A stretch of DNA of 64,000 bases from Oryza sativa Japonica Group (taxonomy: Eukaryota > Streptophyta > Magnoliopsida > Poales > Poaceae): the NCBI RefSeq assembly GCF_034140825.1, contig NC_089042.1, forward strand, positions 27,719,501-27,783,500, given 5' to 3'. Under the pieces are notes generated by a model. That model was not told the DNA's origin and searched no databases. It saw only the letters and a list, made by a program, of their open reading frames with translations. Shown here in pieces: positions 23,701 to 34,631 of the stretch. Position numbers and translations under genes: made by a program. The first letter of the stretch is position 1. Each line of letters opens with the position of its first letter.

Positions 23701-26229
23701 CGCCGCCGGCCGCCGCCACCATCTCGCACCTCCGCCGGCCTGCTCGGTCCCCGCCATCTCAAGGCGCCGTCCCACCGCGTCTCGCCGTTTCACCATCGCC
23801 ACCACCGCCGCCGACGACGGAACAACCACCACACCGACGAGGCGACGACGACACCACCACTGCAGTCTCTTCCTCACCGCCACCAACGCCGACGGCTCCT
23901 CGCCTCGCAGCAGCCAGCAGCCCAGCGGCAGCATCTGAGCAACCAGCAGCAGCAGGTGTATATAGTGATTGACTTTGCACTTTTACTAATGCTCTATCAT
24001 TTTTTTTGAAGGCTAATGGAACGGAACAAGAGACAGAGACAGTAGAAGCGGAATGTTCTAATGAGGATGGCATTGCGCCAATGGATGTTTGAAGAAAATG
24101 TTGGTCAATTTAATTTTCAAGTTACATCTAATTTCAAGTTTCCATTTCAAATTAGTGTACTCCTGCTGCACAAGTGGATGAGATATGTTTGAACCATGTA
24201 CTGATGTGTTTTGTGATTGAACTATGTTTTGTGATGAACTATGTATTTATAGGGTGATGTGTTTTGTGATTGAACTAAGTACTGAAACACTGATGGACTG
24301 ATGTGCGTTGCTGTTCTGTGATGATTGATGAACTATTGCTGTTCTGTGATGATTGATGAACTATTGCTGTTCTGTGATGATTGATGAACTAAGTGTTGAT
24401 GGACTGATGTTCTGTTGTTGTTCTCAAACCCATTTCCTGGAGTGATAGGCTGATAGCAGTATAGCACCTGAATTGTGTATACCTTATAGACTTATACCAT
24501 TCTGTTTTGCTGTATTCTTTTAGAATATTTGTTATGCAAATTATATGAAGTTATAGAAGAATATATTTTTGCTGTTGAGACTAAACAATTAGACTTGATA
24601 TAATTGTGTTTTATGATGAATTGTTGACTGTTGAGACTTGCGAATTGGACTTGACAAAAGTTTGAAGCTCAGTTTGAGGGGTTATTGTATTCCGATAAAT
24701 TTTTGTTACCGTATCCGCGCTGGTTCGTTTTCGCTCCGTTTTCGGTTTCGATACTATTCGTTTCCGTTTTTGTTTCCGATTCCGATTCCGAAAAAAATAT
24801 GAAAACGAAAACGATAAAGTTTGTTTCCGTCCGTTTCCGTACCGTTTTCACCCCTAAGTTCGTATGTTGAAGTTTGGGATCCAATCTCTCGCGCACATAA
24901 ATGGAGTGATTCATTAGCGTGTAATTAATTAAATATATGCTATTTTTTTAAATGGGTTAATATGATTTTTTAAAAATAACTTTCGTATAAAAAATATTTG
25001 CAGTGATTGTTAATTTGGATGAAGAAAATTAAAATTTGTCTTAAGAAAACAAGTTTTAACTAATTACAAGGAAGTTAGACTAAGATTTAATAAAACTTTG
25101 GATCCAAATAACTGACATAAGCGCAAAAATGTACAACTCAATCCTGTGATTAAGATAAAGTTTAGACATAATGAAGAAAAAATTGGGAAGCTAATCAAGC
25201 AAAATTAACTACTGTACTTCCAAGGTCTCTCGAAAAGTGTACTGTAGTCAAGTTGATAGTTAAAAAGACAGTAAATTTTTACACAAATTAAAAAAAGGAC
25301 AGTACTTTTGAGATGGAGATAGTAATACACACGATCGATCGGTGAACGAGGGTAATTATATTATACTCCCCTCACTTCGCTCTATCTAAAAAATTAATCA
25401 ATATTAAATTTGGTACATCTTAGTACTATAAATTTAATATATATATATATATATATATAAAAGTATTAGAATGTATCATATTTAATATTTTTTTTTGACG
25501 GAGGTGGTAGGTAAGTAGGAATAGATGAATGGAAGTAACTGGAGTAACTATTAAGGAAGTAGCCAGCCAGCTACTCCCTACTCCCTCCGTTTTAAAATAT
25601 AAGGCATAACCGCTCTTAACCCAAAGACCAAGAAATAATTATTATTATCTCCTAGTTTGAATCACTCTAATAAATATAATGCATGTATCCAATAGAATTA
25701 GAGATATTGAGGATGGAGAATTTAAAAAAATAATAGTTTAATGGAGAAGAGGTTCTAATTAATTGTATGCATGCATGCATACCTTATATTATGTAACATA
25801 TAAAAAATATAGTTGTGTCTTATATTATGAAACGGAGGGAGTACTAGCTAGTGAGTGACTAACCATGATCCCGAAGGCGAGGCCGGCGATGACCATGTTC
25901 TCGGTGGAGACGGCGTCGAGCTCGAGCGTGGTGAGGTGTCCGGCGAACACCTGCGTGACGGCGCCGAGCGAGTACTGCGCCAGCGACGTGAAGATGGCCG
26001 GACCGGCCAGGTACCACAGCCGCCGGTTCTCCTCCGCCGCCAGCCGCATCAGCTCCCCCACGCTCCGGATCTCCTCCAGGTCATCCTGCTTCTTCACAGC
26101 AATCCCCTTAATCTCCCTCGACTCCGGCGACGACCCGCCGTCACCCAGCAGCAGCGCCTCCCTCAACTCCGGCGACCCGCCGCCTCCATTGTTGCTGTGA
26201 TCCCATGCAGATCCACTCGTACTGCTCAT
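20732..26229 (-). CDS. MATE-family efflux transporter (DTX type), 522 aa
   Basis: Three exons on the minus strand: 26229-25864, 22389-21761, 21305-20732. Their sum is 1,569 bp and the junctions are in phase. A soluble N-terminus of about 60 residues precedes a MatE fold of about 12 membrane segments. Family marks include ENMVIAGLAFGIM, SALETLCGQAFGAKQ, the start of the second repeat at NLFGWQIMVFFGFNAAI, and SVRVSNELGAG. Plant MATE proteins export organic cations, flavonoids, citrate or toxins in exchange for H+ or Na+. The substrate cannot be told from the sequence. The ATG at 26229 follows a (CT)n leader. Intron 1 (3,474 bp) holds a 1.8-kb hAT element and a Stowaway MITE. Intron 2 (455 bp) is about four-fifths MITE. 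Coding capacity looks intact. Confidence 0.92.
21388..21756. mobile_element. MITE (family D) filling MATE intron 2
   Basis: The element runs from GTGTGGGTTTTTGTCCCT to GAGTTTTCAC and is flanked by TA at 21386-21387 and 21757-21758. Related copies are at 45706-46071, about 49655-49790 (partial) and 61006-61345. Its right end is 4 bp from the exon 2 boundary at 21761, so it sits just inside the 5' splice site of intron 2 on the minus strand. Confidence 0.65.
23513..23730. repeat. Direct duplication inside the hAT element
   Basis: The phrases 'ggtcgcctgg..ggctggccc' and 'cgccgcccttgctcttcgt' each occur twice, about 120-130 bp apart, within the GC-rich block. Confidence 0.65.
24308..24391. repeat. 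Tandem repeat, 3 x 28 bp
   Basis: The 28-bp unit beginning ttgctgttctgtgatgattg occurs three times in direct succession within the hAT element, downstream of its GC-rich block. Confidence 0.85.
25369..25510. mobile_element. Short Stowaway-like remnant with (TA)n centre
   Basis: It starts 'ctcccctcacttcg' and ends 'gacggaggtggtag', around a (TA)11 tract at 25437-25459, with complementary arms. It lies in MATE intron 1. Confidence 0.45.
25581..25841. mobile_element. Stowaway-like MITE in MATE intron 1
   Basis: The termini CTCCCTCCGTTTTAAAATAT and, reversed, CTCCCTCCGTTTCATAATAT are flanked by TA (25579-25580 and 25842-25843). It is 261 bp and ends 22 bp before exon 1 of the MATE gene on the genomic map. 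Confidence 0.8.
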
Positions 26230-26244
26230 TCTCTCTCTCTCTCT
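26230..26244. repeat. (CT)n tract in the MATE 5' leader
   Basis: A short CT microsatellite is placed immediately upstream of the MATE ATG (GA-rich on the transcript). Such tracts are common in rice 5' leaders. Confidence 0.7.
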
Positions 26245-26319
26245 CACGCTGATCTCGATCTCTCTCTGAATCGACCGATGGAGAGGTTTGACGCGACGAT
26301 CGATATGAGTTGGCTCCTA

Positions 26320-26327
26320 CTATATAG
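26320..26327 (-). promoter_or_regulatory. TATA box candidate of the MATE gene
   Basis: CTATATAG read on the minus strand lies 91 bp upstream of the MATE ATG at 26229. Confidence 0.5.
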
Positions 26328-27646
26328 CAACTGGGTCTAGAAGACACTGGTGCAATAACTCTCAAACTTAATACATACAATGGACCATTGCATCTTGCCC
26401 GATTCATTTTTCATAATTATTTTTTTTAAATAATGCAAATTAATCTACATTTCTTTTTCATTAGAAGATCGATGTATATGACCACTTCATACACATACTA
26501 GTTATATTGCACACGTGTAAGGCAAAGTTATTAGTTATGACTAATATGAATTAATATATTATTTTGGATAGAGATTCATTAGCTAGGAGGATTGCTGAAC
26601 TGTGACCAATATGGATTTATATTTGTCTTCTCTTTACCCTTTGTTAGCTACGTACTCCACTTTCTTTTGTTATTGGTCATGATGAGCGACAATTTTGTAA
26701 CGAGTAGTTGTAGCTTTTGTTGAAGCCAATGTCAGATTTTATCCATTAATTATCTAAAAATAACTTAATAAGAAAAAAAAACATGTTTATCACCTCACGA
26801 TTTGGTGGTTACCGTGAAAAATATGCGATTATTATGAGGTATACCATAATTTTAAAACCGAGAAGGTTATCGTAAATATAACTACGTGATAATTATATGG
26901 TTCTATAAACTCTGGTCGCATCACAATAGTGTGATCGTTAATAGTGCGTATCTAGCACACGGTCAATATATAAGTGGGTTGCCACTTGCCAGTTGCCACG
27001 GTCGTCGCGATCTCTTATCAATATTGCGTTGATCGATTTAATTTGTGAATAATTCGATCGAGGAGTAATCGTTAATTATATAGTTGCGACTGTCATTGTC
27101 AGATATCACGTTTGCTATGTACGTACTGTTCGATTACCAAACGAGAGTATTATATACAACACGTCAAGTACAACTTCACCTACTTGAAATTAAAACCAGC
27201 TGGAGCGCTGTTGATGACTGAATTTAAAATCGAATTTTGAAAAGAACAATATCGGCGCAGGCTGATTAATTAATTAGAGAAGTAGCTAGATATAGCAAGG
27301 ACTGTCAGTATTTATTGTTTAATCACGACATGGTTCTCGTGTGGCAGCTACTACGACACTACCACAAAAATTTGACGACGAACGACGACGGCGACGTGAC
27401 CACCTCGGTGGACCGATGCACGCAGCAGCTGGTACGTACATTTGGTGATTTGGAGATCCTCTAATGTTTACAAAACCACCGAGACCGTCTGTAAAAATCA
27501 ATGGGAGTAGCTTGTTCTTTTAGGGGATTTTTAGATGGTATTTATACGGATAAAAAGTTATTGGTTTTTACTTGGTTTTCCTTAAACTTGTGAGGAGCGT
27601 TTTCACTTATAAGATATATGGGGAAATCTTCACCTTTGGAGGTTTA

Positions 27647-27790
27647 GGGCTTGTTCAGATTGATGTCATTTCAAACCATACCATTTTTTTTTGTTAGAGT
27701 TGTCAAATATATACATCCATTTAGTTTAATTACATCAGAATATCCGAAATCCTATCAAAATTTTGACAATATTACCAAATTGCCAAGCCC
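27647..27790. mobile_element. Short Tourist-like MITE
   Basis: The ends GGGCTTGTTCAGATTG and, reversed, GGGCTTGGCAATTTGG are flanked by TTA at 27644-27646 and 27791-27793. It is 144 bp and non-coding. A longer relative is near 29653-29862. Confidence 0.65.
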
Positions 27791-28351
27791 TTAATGTCTT
27801 TATTTCCATGCATATGTTTCATGTGAGGAAGAGATAACAGTATCACAATTAATCCTAATTTTATTGAAATTAAATCTGATGTTTACCCGGATTATATTAA
27901 AAACGAAATGATAATATTAGATTACTATATTTAAAACAAAAGGAGCCAGGAGTCATTAGACAACGTTAACAGTGAAGAGAAGGGACAGACTGGCGGAAGG
28001 TTGGATGAGTGATGACTGATGAGTGTCAGCGTCACATCACGTGCTTCATGCAGCATTGACTGTGCGTCCCCAAGCCAAACAGTAGCAGCAGTCGATCATG
28101 ACTGCGTTCTCACACGATCAACCGACCGACCAACCAACCAACTGCGACATGCAAATGACATTTCTCTTGAAAGTTATTTTAGTACAGCTTGTGGTTAGAA
28201 GCATTCCATCATGGTGGTGATATCAATCAAGAGCTATAGCTGCTAGCTGATCATCTATCACTACAGCCGATCTCTCCCAGTTTTTTTTTTTCTTTTGGAG
28301 TCGGATGGATTTTAATCTCTGCTCTTGTGAGCAAGAAATTAAGCTAAAAGA

Positions 28352-28530
28352 AATCTCAGCCCATGTACATAAATGGGATGGAATTGAGGCCCATCAATTA
28401 GCCCAACCAAGTCAATTAAGCCAGAAAGAAGAAGCCCCCAGAGAAGCCTGCGGATCATATGGTACACGGCCCACCACCCGGCGATGTGAGTGGGCCTAAC
28501 GCTGAAATCAATTGATGGGCTTTCAACTAT
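28352..28530. promoter_or_regulatory. Orphan cluster of GCCCA/TGGGC motifs
   Basis: Six motifs of the GCCCA/TGGGC type occur within about 180 bp (cagcccatg, aggcccatc, tagcccaac, cggcccacc, gtgggccta, atgggcttt). They look like a plant site II promoter module. No recognised gene begins nearby on either strand. Confidence 0.35.
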
Positions 28531-28684
28531 GGCCCTTTATGTAGGTGACCTCATAGGAATCAGGAAACCGGTATCCTCTTGAGGAGGAGGGCTTTCGAAC
28601 TTAAACCGTTCGCCGTTTGGGTTGAGCACATATCACCTCTGTAGCTCTAGTTGGTAGGATTGTAGTTAGTGCTTCTCAGATTCA

Positions 28685-29590
28685 ATAATGAACTCAACAA
28701 CAAACCTTTGAATTATGCTATTTTTATAGAGGCAGACGAAAGCGATCACTAGTTTGTGAAGCAGTGTGCGCATTAAAATAGACTTACAGATGTTATTATT
28801 GTGACAACGCCGCAGCTCCCTATCGATATTCTTTTTTTTCTATTGTTAGATTTCATTAGGAAGTATATTTTCCTAGTTCAGTTAAGCTTTTCTTTTGAAA
28901 AAAAGTGGTTCAATACTTTCAGCTACTAAGATTATTCTTCTAAACTCTGTCTTCTTACAATAAGTACTCTAGTAAATTGAGATTTTGTGATTGAGACTTG
29001 TCTTTAAAAAAGTACTCCAGCGAGCAAACCACAACACATATCTCGCAGAAGAACTCTTAAAAATCCTTTGAGTTCAATGAAGTTCACACCAAAATCTGTA
29101 ACTCAACAATAAACCTTTGAACTACGATATTTCCATGTAGGCAGTGTACATCAAAATAGGCTCATGGACGCGGTCGTCGTGTTTTAAGTATAGAGATTAC
29201 CCTGTCTATATGCCTCTTTTCTGCTGTTAGGTTTATTTCCTTAGGCATCGTTCGTTTAGGGGTGATAGGGGAGATTGGCTCTCGTTTTCCGCGCGCACGC
29301 TTTTCAAACTACTAAACGGTGCGTTTTTTGCAAAAAATTTCAATAGGAAAGTTGCTTTAAAAAATCATATTAATCCATTTTTGGAATTTAAAATAGTTAA
29401 TACTCAATTAATTATGAGCTAATGGCTCACCTCGTTTTGCGTATCTTCCCAATCTCCTCAATCCCCTTCTCCTCAAACACTCCCTTAGTTCCCTTAGCCT
29501 TTCATTTGGAAAAGGATGGTTCAGTGCTTCCAGTTACTCTGTTTAGCATTGCACTAAGGATTATTATTCTTCTGAACTGTCTTCAATGAT
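28685..29590. repeat. Old tandem segmental duplication
   Basis: About 28685-28960 and 29100-29590 align from 'aacaacaaacctttgaat' / 'aacaataaacctttgaac' through 'attcttctaaactctgtctt' / 'attcttctgaactgtcttca'. The second copy is longer because of the MITE at 29244-29484. Divergence by eye is about 20-25 percent. Confidence 0.65.
29244..29484. mobile_element. Tourist-like MITE (family B), inserted into the duplicated segment
   Basis: Flanked by TTA at 29241-29243 and 29485-29487, it begins GGCATCGTTCGTTTAGGGG and ends CAAACACTCCC. The other duplicate (near 28850-28890) lacks it, so the insertion site is supported by a natural empty site. Confidence 0.75.
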
Positions 29591-29652
29591 CGATTATGAC
29601 TTGTCTTAAAACAAATAGCAAACCACAATATGCATCTTGCATAAGAACAAGC

Positions 29653-29862
29653 GTGTGTTTAGATTGGTGTCATTTTAACTATATCATTGTTTTGGTAAAG
29701 TTGACAAATATATGGTTGCATTTAATTTTACCAAATATTTGTAAAGAAAATTTTGGCACAACATATTTGTTCCATCCTATCAAAAATTGGCAATTCTATA
29801 AATTTATAAAAAATTCAGCATTGCCAAATTTTGGAGGTTGATTTTGGTAGTAATCTGAATAG
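29653..29862. mobile_element. MITE related to the one at 27647
   Basis: It begins near 'gtgtttagattggtgtcatt' and ends near 'gtaatctgaataggccc', with shared internal phrases (gttgacaaatata, ttgccaaatt). The exact ends are uncertain. Confidence 0.45.
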
Positions 29863-30206
29863 GCCCAAAATTAGTGATGAAATTAATAACTAAGATAGAG
29901 ACAAAATCTGGATCTCTCTATTATGTTAATCACAAGGTCTCCATGTACAAGTATATAAATCTACAATACATACAAGTGTGTGTGTATATACTAGTATAAT
30001 GCAAGTATCCGCTACACATATGTACTACGCCAAAACGAATCAAGGTATCAAAAGAAGGTGAGGTAGTAGGTACACACACGCACGTCAGTCGTGATCCTCA
30101 CGCCGTCGCCGGCGGCGTGCCGTGCACTGCACGCCCTTCTCACTAATCTTCTAGCTTAAGCCTAATTAACCACGAACGAGCCAACCAGATGCGAGCTCGC
30201 GCCAGC

Positions 30207-31377
30207 TCAGCCGACGACGACGTCGTCGACGGCGACGGCGGCGGCGACCACCGTGCGCCGGCACAGGGGGCACGACGCGTGCCTGAGCAGCCAGCTGTCG
30301 ATGCAGCGGAGGTGGAACGTGTGGCCGCACTCCGGCAGCCTCCGCGCCCGCTCGCCGTCCTCCAAGTCCTGGAGGCACACGGAGCAGCCGGCGCGGTCGT
30401 CGCCGCCGGCGGCGGCGGCGAACGTGGTGACCGGGAGCGCGGCGATGGCGTCCGCCGGCATGCCCGTGGCGGCGGCGGCGACGCCGGGGATGCCGGTGTC
30501 GAACATCTCCGCCAGCGTCGGCGCGCTCTCCCTGAAGGGCGCGTCGGCGGCGTTCATCTGGCTGTCCACCGCGTTCTGCACCGCCGGATCCACCTTCTCC
30601 CGCACCAGCCGCCCCGTCAGGAGGCTCCAGATCACGTCAAGCTGAACACACAAACACAACCAAACTTAATTAGCTCCCAAATTTGGTAGAGCAAGCAAGC
30701 AAAAAGCTTAATTAGCTTGCAAATTGGTACTATCAATTAGTAGAACAAGGAAAGCTTAATCATATCTTTTTTTAGTACAGCAAATAAACTTAATTGGATT
30801 GCTAATTGGTACGATAAGTTGGATTAGTAATAAGAATGAATGCAAATTCATCGTCTCAGCTGCGAGATGGAACTGTAATTGCAGTAGGGGATGCAGATTT
30901 TGGCAGGAGATTAGTAAACGTACGACGTAGAGAACGCTCCAGATCCCGGAGTCGTGGGAGCACCACATGGCGACGGAGGAGTCGACGACCTCCATGGCGA
31001 CCACCGCGCCGGAGATGGCCCCGATCCCGGTGCCCCGCACCATGCCGCTCTCCGTCGCCAGCCCGATCAGCCCGCCGGTGATCGCCCCCAGGATCGTGCC
31101 CACTGTCAACCAATCGATCAATTACTCAAGTTAATTACTTCCATGAAACAGATCGAGCTCGAATTAATCGAGGCAAACAAAAAGAAGCAAGAAACCACCA
31201 CCACCTACCTGTGGCGAAGACGAAGGTGACGATGCCGCGAGCTACGGCGCCGGCGACGCGAGCCGGCAGGCGGGACATGCTCCTGCTGCTGCTGCTGCTG
31301 CCGGCGTCGTCGCGGCCGCCGGCGACCACCGGAGGGGAGTAGGACGAGAAGCTGGCGTGCACTGCTACGGCCTCCAT
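30207..31377 (-). CDS. RING-H2 E3 ubiquitin ligase, NEP1-interacting-protein-like (260 aa)
   Basis: Three exons on the minus strand: 31377-31209, 31102-30924, 30641-30207. They total 783 bp and are in phase. The N-terminus is Ser-rich, then come hydrophobic Gly/Ala segments (about residues 36-110, including [14 protein letters not shown] and [14 protein letters not shown]) that look membrane-embedded. The C-terminal RING-H2 starts at Cys202: C-x2-C-x15-C-x-H-x2-H-x2-C-x10-C-x2-C, with the CGHTFH and CPLC parts intact. This order matches plant NEP1-interacting proteins, membrane-anchored ligases of the ATL type. Several of these affect plastid import or defence; the actual target is unknown. 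The start at 31377 (MEAVAV) is the likely initiator, and an upstream in-frame ATG at 31422 would add 15 residues. Confidence 0.9.
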
Positions 31378-31525
31378 GGATATTGTTGGTTTGTGCTGGA
31401 TTTGGATAAGGGGAAATATCACTGATCGATCGATCGAGCTTGCTCTAGCAGAGTGCAGAGAAGAGGAGGATCTAGCTAGCTAGCTTTGTGGATGTTGGGT
31501 ACGTCTCTAAAAAAAATCTTGTTAG

Positions 31526-31537
31526 CATATAAATATG
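31526..31537 (-). promoter_or_regulatory. TATA-like element of the RING-H2 gene
   Basis: CATATTTATATG on the minus strand lies 149-160 bp upstream of the ATG at 31377, a fitting distance for a TATA box with a leader of about 120 bases. Confidence 0.4.
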
Positions 31538-32013
31538 CTTGCTTGGTGAATGGTGATTAGTAGTACACGACACATATGAATTAATGAATCAAGCGCGTGT
31601 ATAATTCACAAGGATTAGCCGAGGGAAAGGGTACGCATGAGATGATATGATATGAAGCATATGCACTTGGCTTGCCAGCTCAGCCATGCACCGCTTGCCT
31701 GACAGGCTGCCACGCAAGCTTAAAGCCTTAAACACTGATCTTACTACTTTTCTTAAAAATGTTAAGAATTTTTTTAATGAAAAAACCGTACGGGCACTTC
31801 TTTTTCCTTGCATATTAGTATCACAGACTGACAGACAGTCTCCCCAATATTCTAAACAGTACGGTTTCTACAAAAGTTCTCTGCATAAATTTGTTAGAAT
31901 GGTTTTTTTTAAAAAAATAAATAACTTTCAACTTCGTAACAGTTAATTCATTCGTTTACACTCTCAAATATACTATCATAAAATCAGATAATCTATCATC
32001 TCTTCAGCATTTA

Positions 32014-32398
32014 GGGCTCCTTTGATTTGTAGGAAAAATATAGGATTTTTGGAGGATTTCAATCCTATAGAAAAAAAAATCCTATGAAGGCCTTTGAAAC
32101 AAAGGATTGAATCATATCCAATCCTTTAAAATTCGTTCCTTTAAAATTCGTATGGAATGGGTAATCCTATGCACATTTTGGAGGAAAGTTAGCAAGAGGT
32201 CTAACCTCTTGGAACATTTCCTCTGAGTCTATCTCTTTCATCTGATTCCTGCTTTTTTCCTGTGGTCCAATCAAAACGGCCATTCCTGTATTTTTCCTGT
32301 GTTTTGCAATTCTCTGTTTTACAATTGTATTCCTATCAGAATCCTGTATTTTTCTTATTTCTCTGTTTTTTTTTCATTCCTACGATTCAAATGGGCCC
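32014..32398. mobile_element. Tourist-like MITE (family E), copy 1
   Basis: The ends GGGCTCCTTTGATTTG and, reversed, GGGCCCATTTGAATCG are flanked by TTA at 32011-32013 and 32399-32401. It is 385 bp. The copy at 59286-59648 is in the opposite orientation. Confidence 0.75.
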
Positions 32399-32854
32399 TT
32401 AACCCGTAAGCCAAAAGGCACTTTGAAGGGCCTACTTTCTTCACCTTAAAATAAACGAATCTAATACGGGATGTGCTCTTGTCCAGATACTTAATATATC
32501 ACGCCATGTACTACGTTTGCTTAATGGAGAGGGAGTACTAACACAGTCCCTCTATCGGGGTGGCGCACCAGGTGGTTGGAGGAACGAGTCCATCCACAGC
32601 CACCGGCACCCCCGTGAGCTTAAAGCCATAAGGTCAGACGTGCCGCTGCAGAAACGGGTGACCACGCGGGAGCGTTGATGGCAACGCGCGGCCAGAGTGG
32701 TTGGGGCTAGCTACGTACGCCTCCAGCATTTCTCCTCTCCTTTCTCTCTTCCTTAATTCTTTCCTTGCCTCGCTCTCTCTCTTAACGGCTAAGCTTCTTC
32801 TACATCCCTCTTCTTCCTGTGTCTCTGTCTGATGCTCTCAGCTACACACAAGCA

Positions 32855-33290
32855 CAAGTGCAGAAATAGAGAGAGAGAGAGCAGCTCATGACATGAGGGC
32901 CGAGTTTAGTTCCAAACTATTCCTTTAAACTTCCAACTTTTCCATTACATCAAAACTTTACTACACACACAAACTTTCAACTTTTCCATCACATCGTTCC
33001 AATTTCAACCAAACTTCCAATTTTAGCGTAAACTAAACACACCCGAGGCAAGTGAAAGCGAAGTCAGAAACTTCTCCTATGCTGCCTGCTGGGAATCTGT
33101 AATTTGTTTTTTGTTTTATTATTATACTATGTTTAATACTTCAAATGTGTGTCCGTATATCCGATGCGACAAACAAACATAGAAATTTTCCCCAGCTAAA
33201 CAAGACCAAACACAAGTGCAGAAATGGAGAGAGAGCCCCTCATGACATGAGGCGAGTGAAAGCGAATTCAGAAACTTCTCCTATGATGCC
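32855..33290. repeat. Local duplication, one copy carrying a MITE
   Basis: The block 'caagtgcagaaat...ctcatgacatgag' plus 'aagtgaaagcga' and 'cagaaacttctcctatg' occurs at 32860-33085 (split by the MITE at 32898-33044) and unsplit at about 33210-33283. Confidence 0.75.
32898..33044. mobile_element. MITE, family A, with GAG target duplication
   Basis: It runs from GGCCGAGTTTAGTTCC to CTAAACACACCC, 147 bp, between GAG at 32895-32897 and 33045-33047. The unsplit duplicate near 33246-33256 reads catgaggcgag without the element, which confirms the boundaries. Confidence 0.8.
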
Positions 33291-34227
33291 CGGGCGACGG
33301 GTGCAGCGGGACGTGTAGGGAGGAGTCAATTTCTGCTAGCTGCAGCGAGCAATTGTTTCAACGGAACATTGATTAGGCGATTACCACCAACAGGGGAGGT
33401 GTGCCACAGGTTTTTCTACGGCGATTGCGAGCTGCGTCTCGATCGCAATTTGTCTGACCTTTTCTTTCTTCAGCATGAGCAACATATGCAGGTGAAGGAT
33501 TCACGGTGAAGGCATCTCTACTCTAATATATGGTGTCAATGTTCCACGCAAGACCTGAATGGGCAAATGGTTTTCGGGTGGTTGGGTGAATGACACCATG
33601 ACAGAGACGTGTGCAAGGGAGAAACACAATGGTATGGAACTGTGGATGCCTTGTATCGGCAAAAACAGAAGTTGGCTTCAACAGGATTGACAATGCCGCC
33701 GGGCGCCGGTTAATGCTAACCGCGTGATAATCCCACCAAATTTAAACAATTTTAAACAGTTTTGAATTTCTTGATTATTTCTTTTTCCGGTTTTTCATAG
33801 CTTGTGACAGTCACCGTGGTTATTGCGCTTACCGTCGGGATACCATAAGCTAGCTCGGCTGTAAGGAAGAGTTGTTTAATCTTTCAAGAAGGAAAGGAAG
33901 GGGGGAGCTTACATAGCTTTTGCTACAGACAGGATGGAATTTTCCCAACCTTTTTTCTCAGAAAGAACATAAATTTTCCGATTTTATATGAATAACATAT
34001 TGTTCTATATCTTCAGTAAAGCTGAGCTAAAATCTTGACATGAGAGTCGCACATTTTCTCTTGCCATCAAATTTACACCATTGGACAACGATTGCAACAG
34101 ATAAACAACACTGGCAGAAAATAATACTGCCAACTATGTTGCTCTTTTGATGTGAGGCCGTCTATCGACGGCTGACTCAATTCACCGATTGTTTCTCCAA
34201 CCGCTGCCGTAATCTAAGTTATTCTCT

Positions 34228-34363
34228 CCTCCCAATCTTAGCTATAGCAAGGTGTCAAACTAGATAAATACTCAGTTTAACATATATCAAGTTGATATGC
34301 AAATTATCAAGTTGTCCCAAGGTTTATCTAGTTTGGTACCTTGCTATAGCTGGGATTAGGAGG
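34228..34363. mobile_element. Foldback MITE-like hairpin
   Basis: Two 41-base arms (34228-34268 and 34323-34363) are nearly perfect reverse complements, around agctatagcaaggt / accttgctatagct, separated by 54 bases. Outer similarity may extend the element to about 34190-34390. It is non-coding. Confidence 0.65.
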
Positions 34364-34631
34364 AAAATTTTTGTGCATTGGTTGGTGAGGGAGACGTTTT
34401 ATAAAATGTAACGAGGAGATCCGGGACGCACATTTTAGATCCAATGGTTCACAATATAGTCCTCAGAAAGAGTCAATACTCAATACCATGTGGAATCAGT
34501 CAATAGGCTACATGAGTTGAATTCAGAAAACATGGAGCCTATAAACTGTGCATATAATTTGCAACCATTCACAAATGAAAATAATTTACTTCATTTCTAA
34601 ACACTAGAACATTACTTAATGTTATAAATTT

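Larger units (their letters stand above)
23062..24857. mobile_element. hAT-superfamily element in MATE intron 1
   Basis: Inverted ends TAGGGGTGAAAAC, with further inverted similarity in subterminal 'ttccg' / 'cggaa' arrays, are flanked by the perfect 8-bp duplication gttcgtat (23054-23061 and 24858-24865). It is 1.8 kb with a GC-rich block at 23400-23960. No complete transposase is visible, so it is non-autonomous. The block may carry a two-exon reading frame: a donor after 'cagcagcag' at about 23955 and an acceptor before 'gctaatgga' at about 24013, ending in DGIAPMDV. Its worth as a gene is doubtful. Confidence 0.8.
26330..30206. other. Spacer between the MATE and RING-H2 genes
   Basis: No host gene could be supported. 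The region contains a short MITE (27647-27790), an orphan cluster of GGCCCA motifs (28352-28530), a tandem segmental duplication (about 28685-28960 and 29100-29590) with a MITE in its second copy, and a further MITE (about 29653-29862). Confidence 0.55.

Noticed and set aside
27356-27510. A CACTA-like start (cactaccacaaaaa) with nearby inverted 'accaccgag' strings
   Set aside because: There is no matching right end or 3-bp duplication, so the resemblance is too short to call an element.
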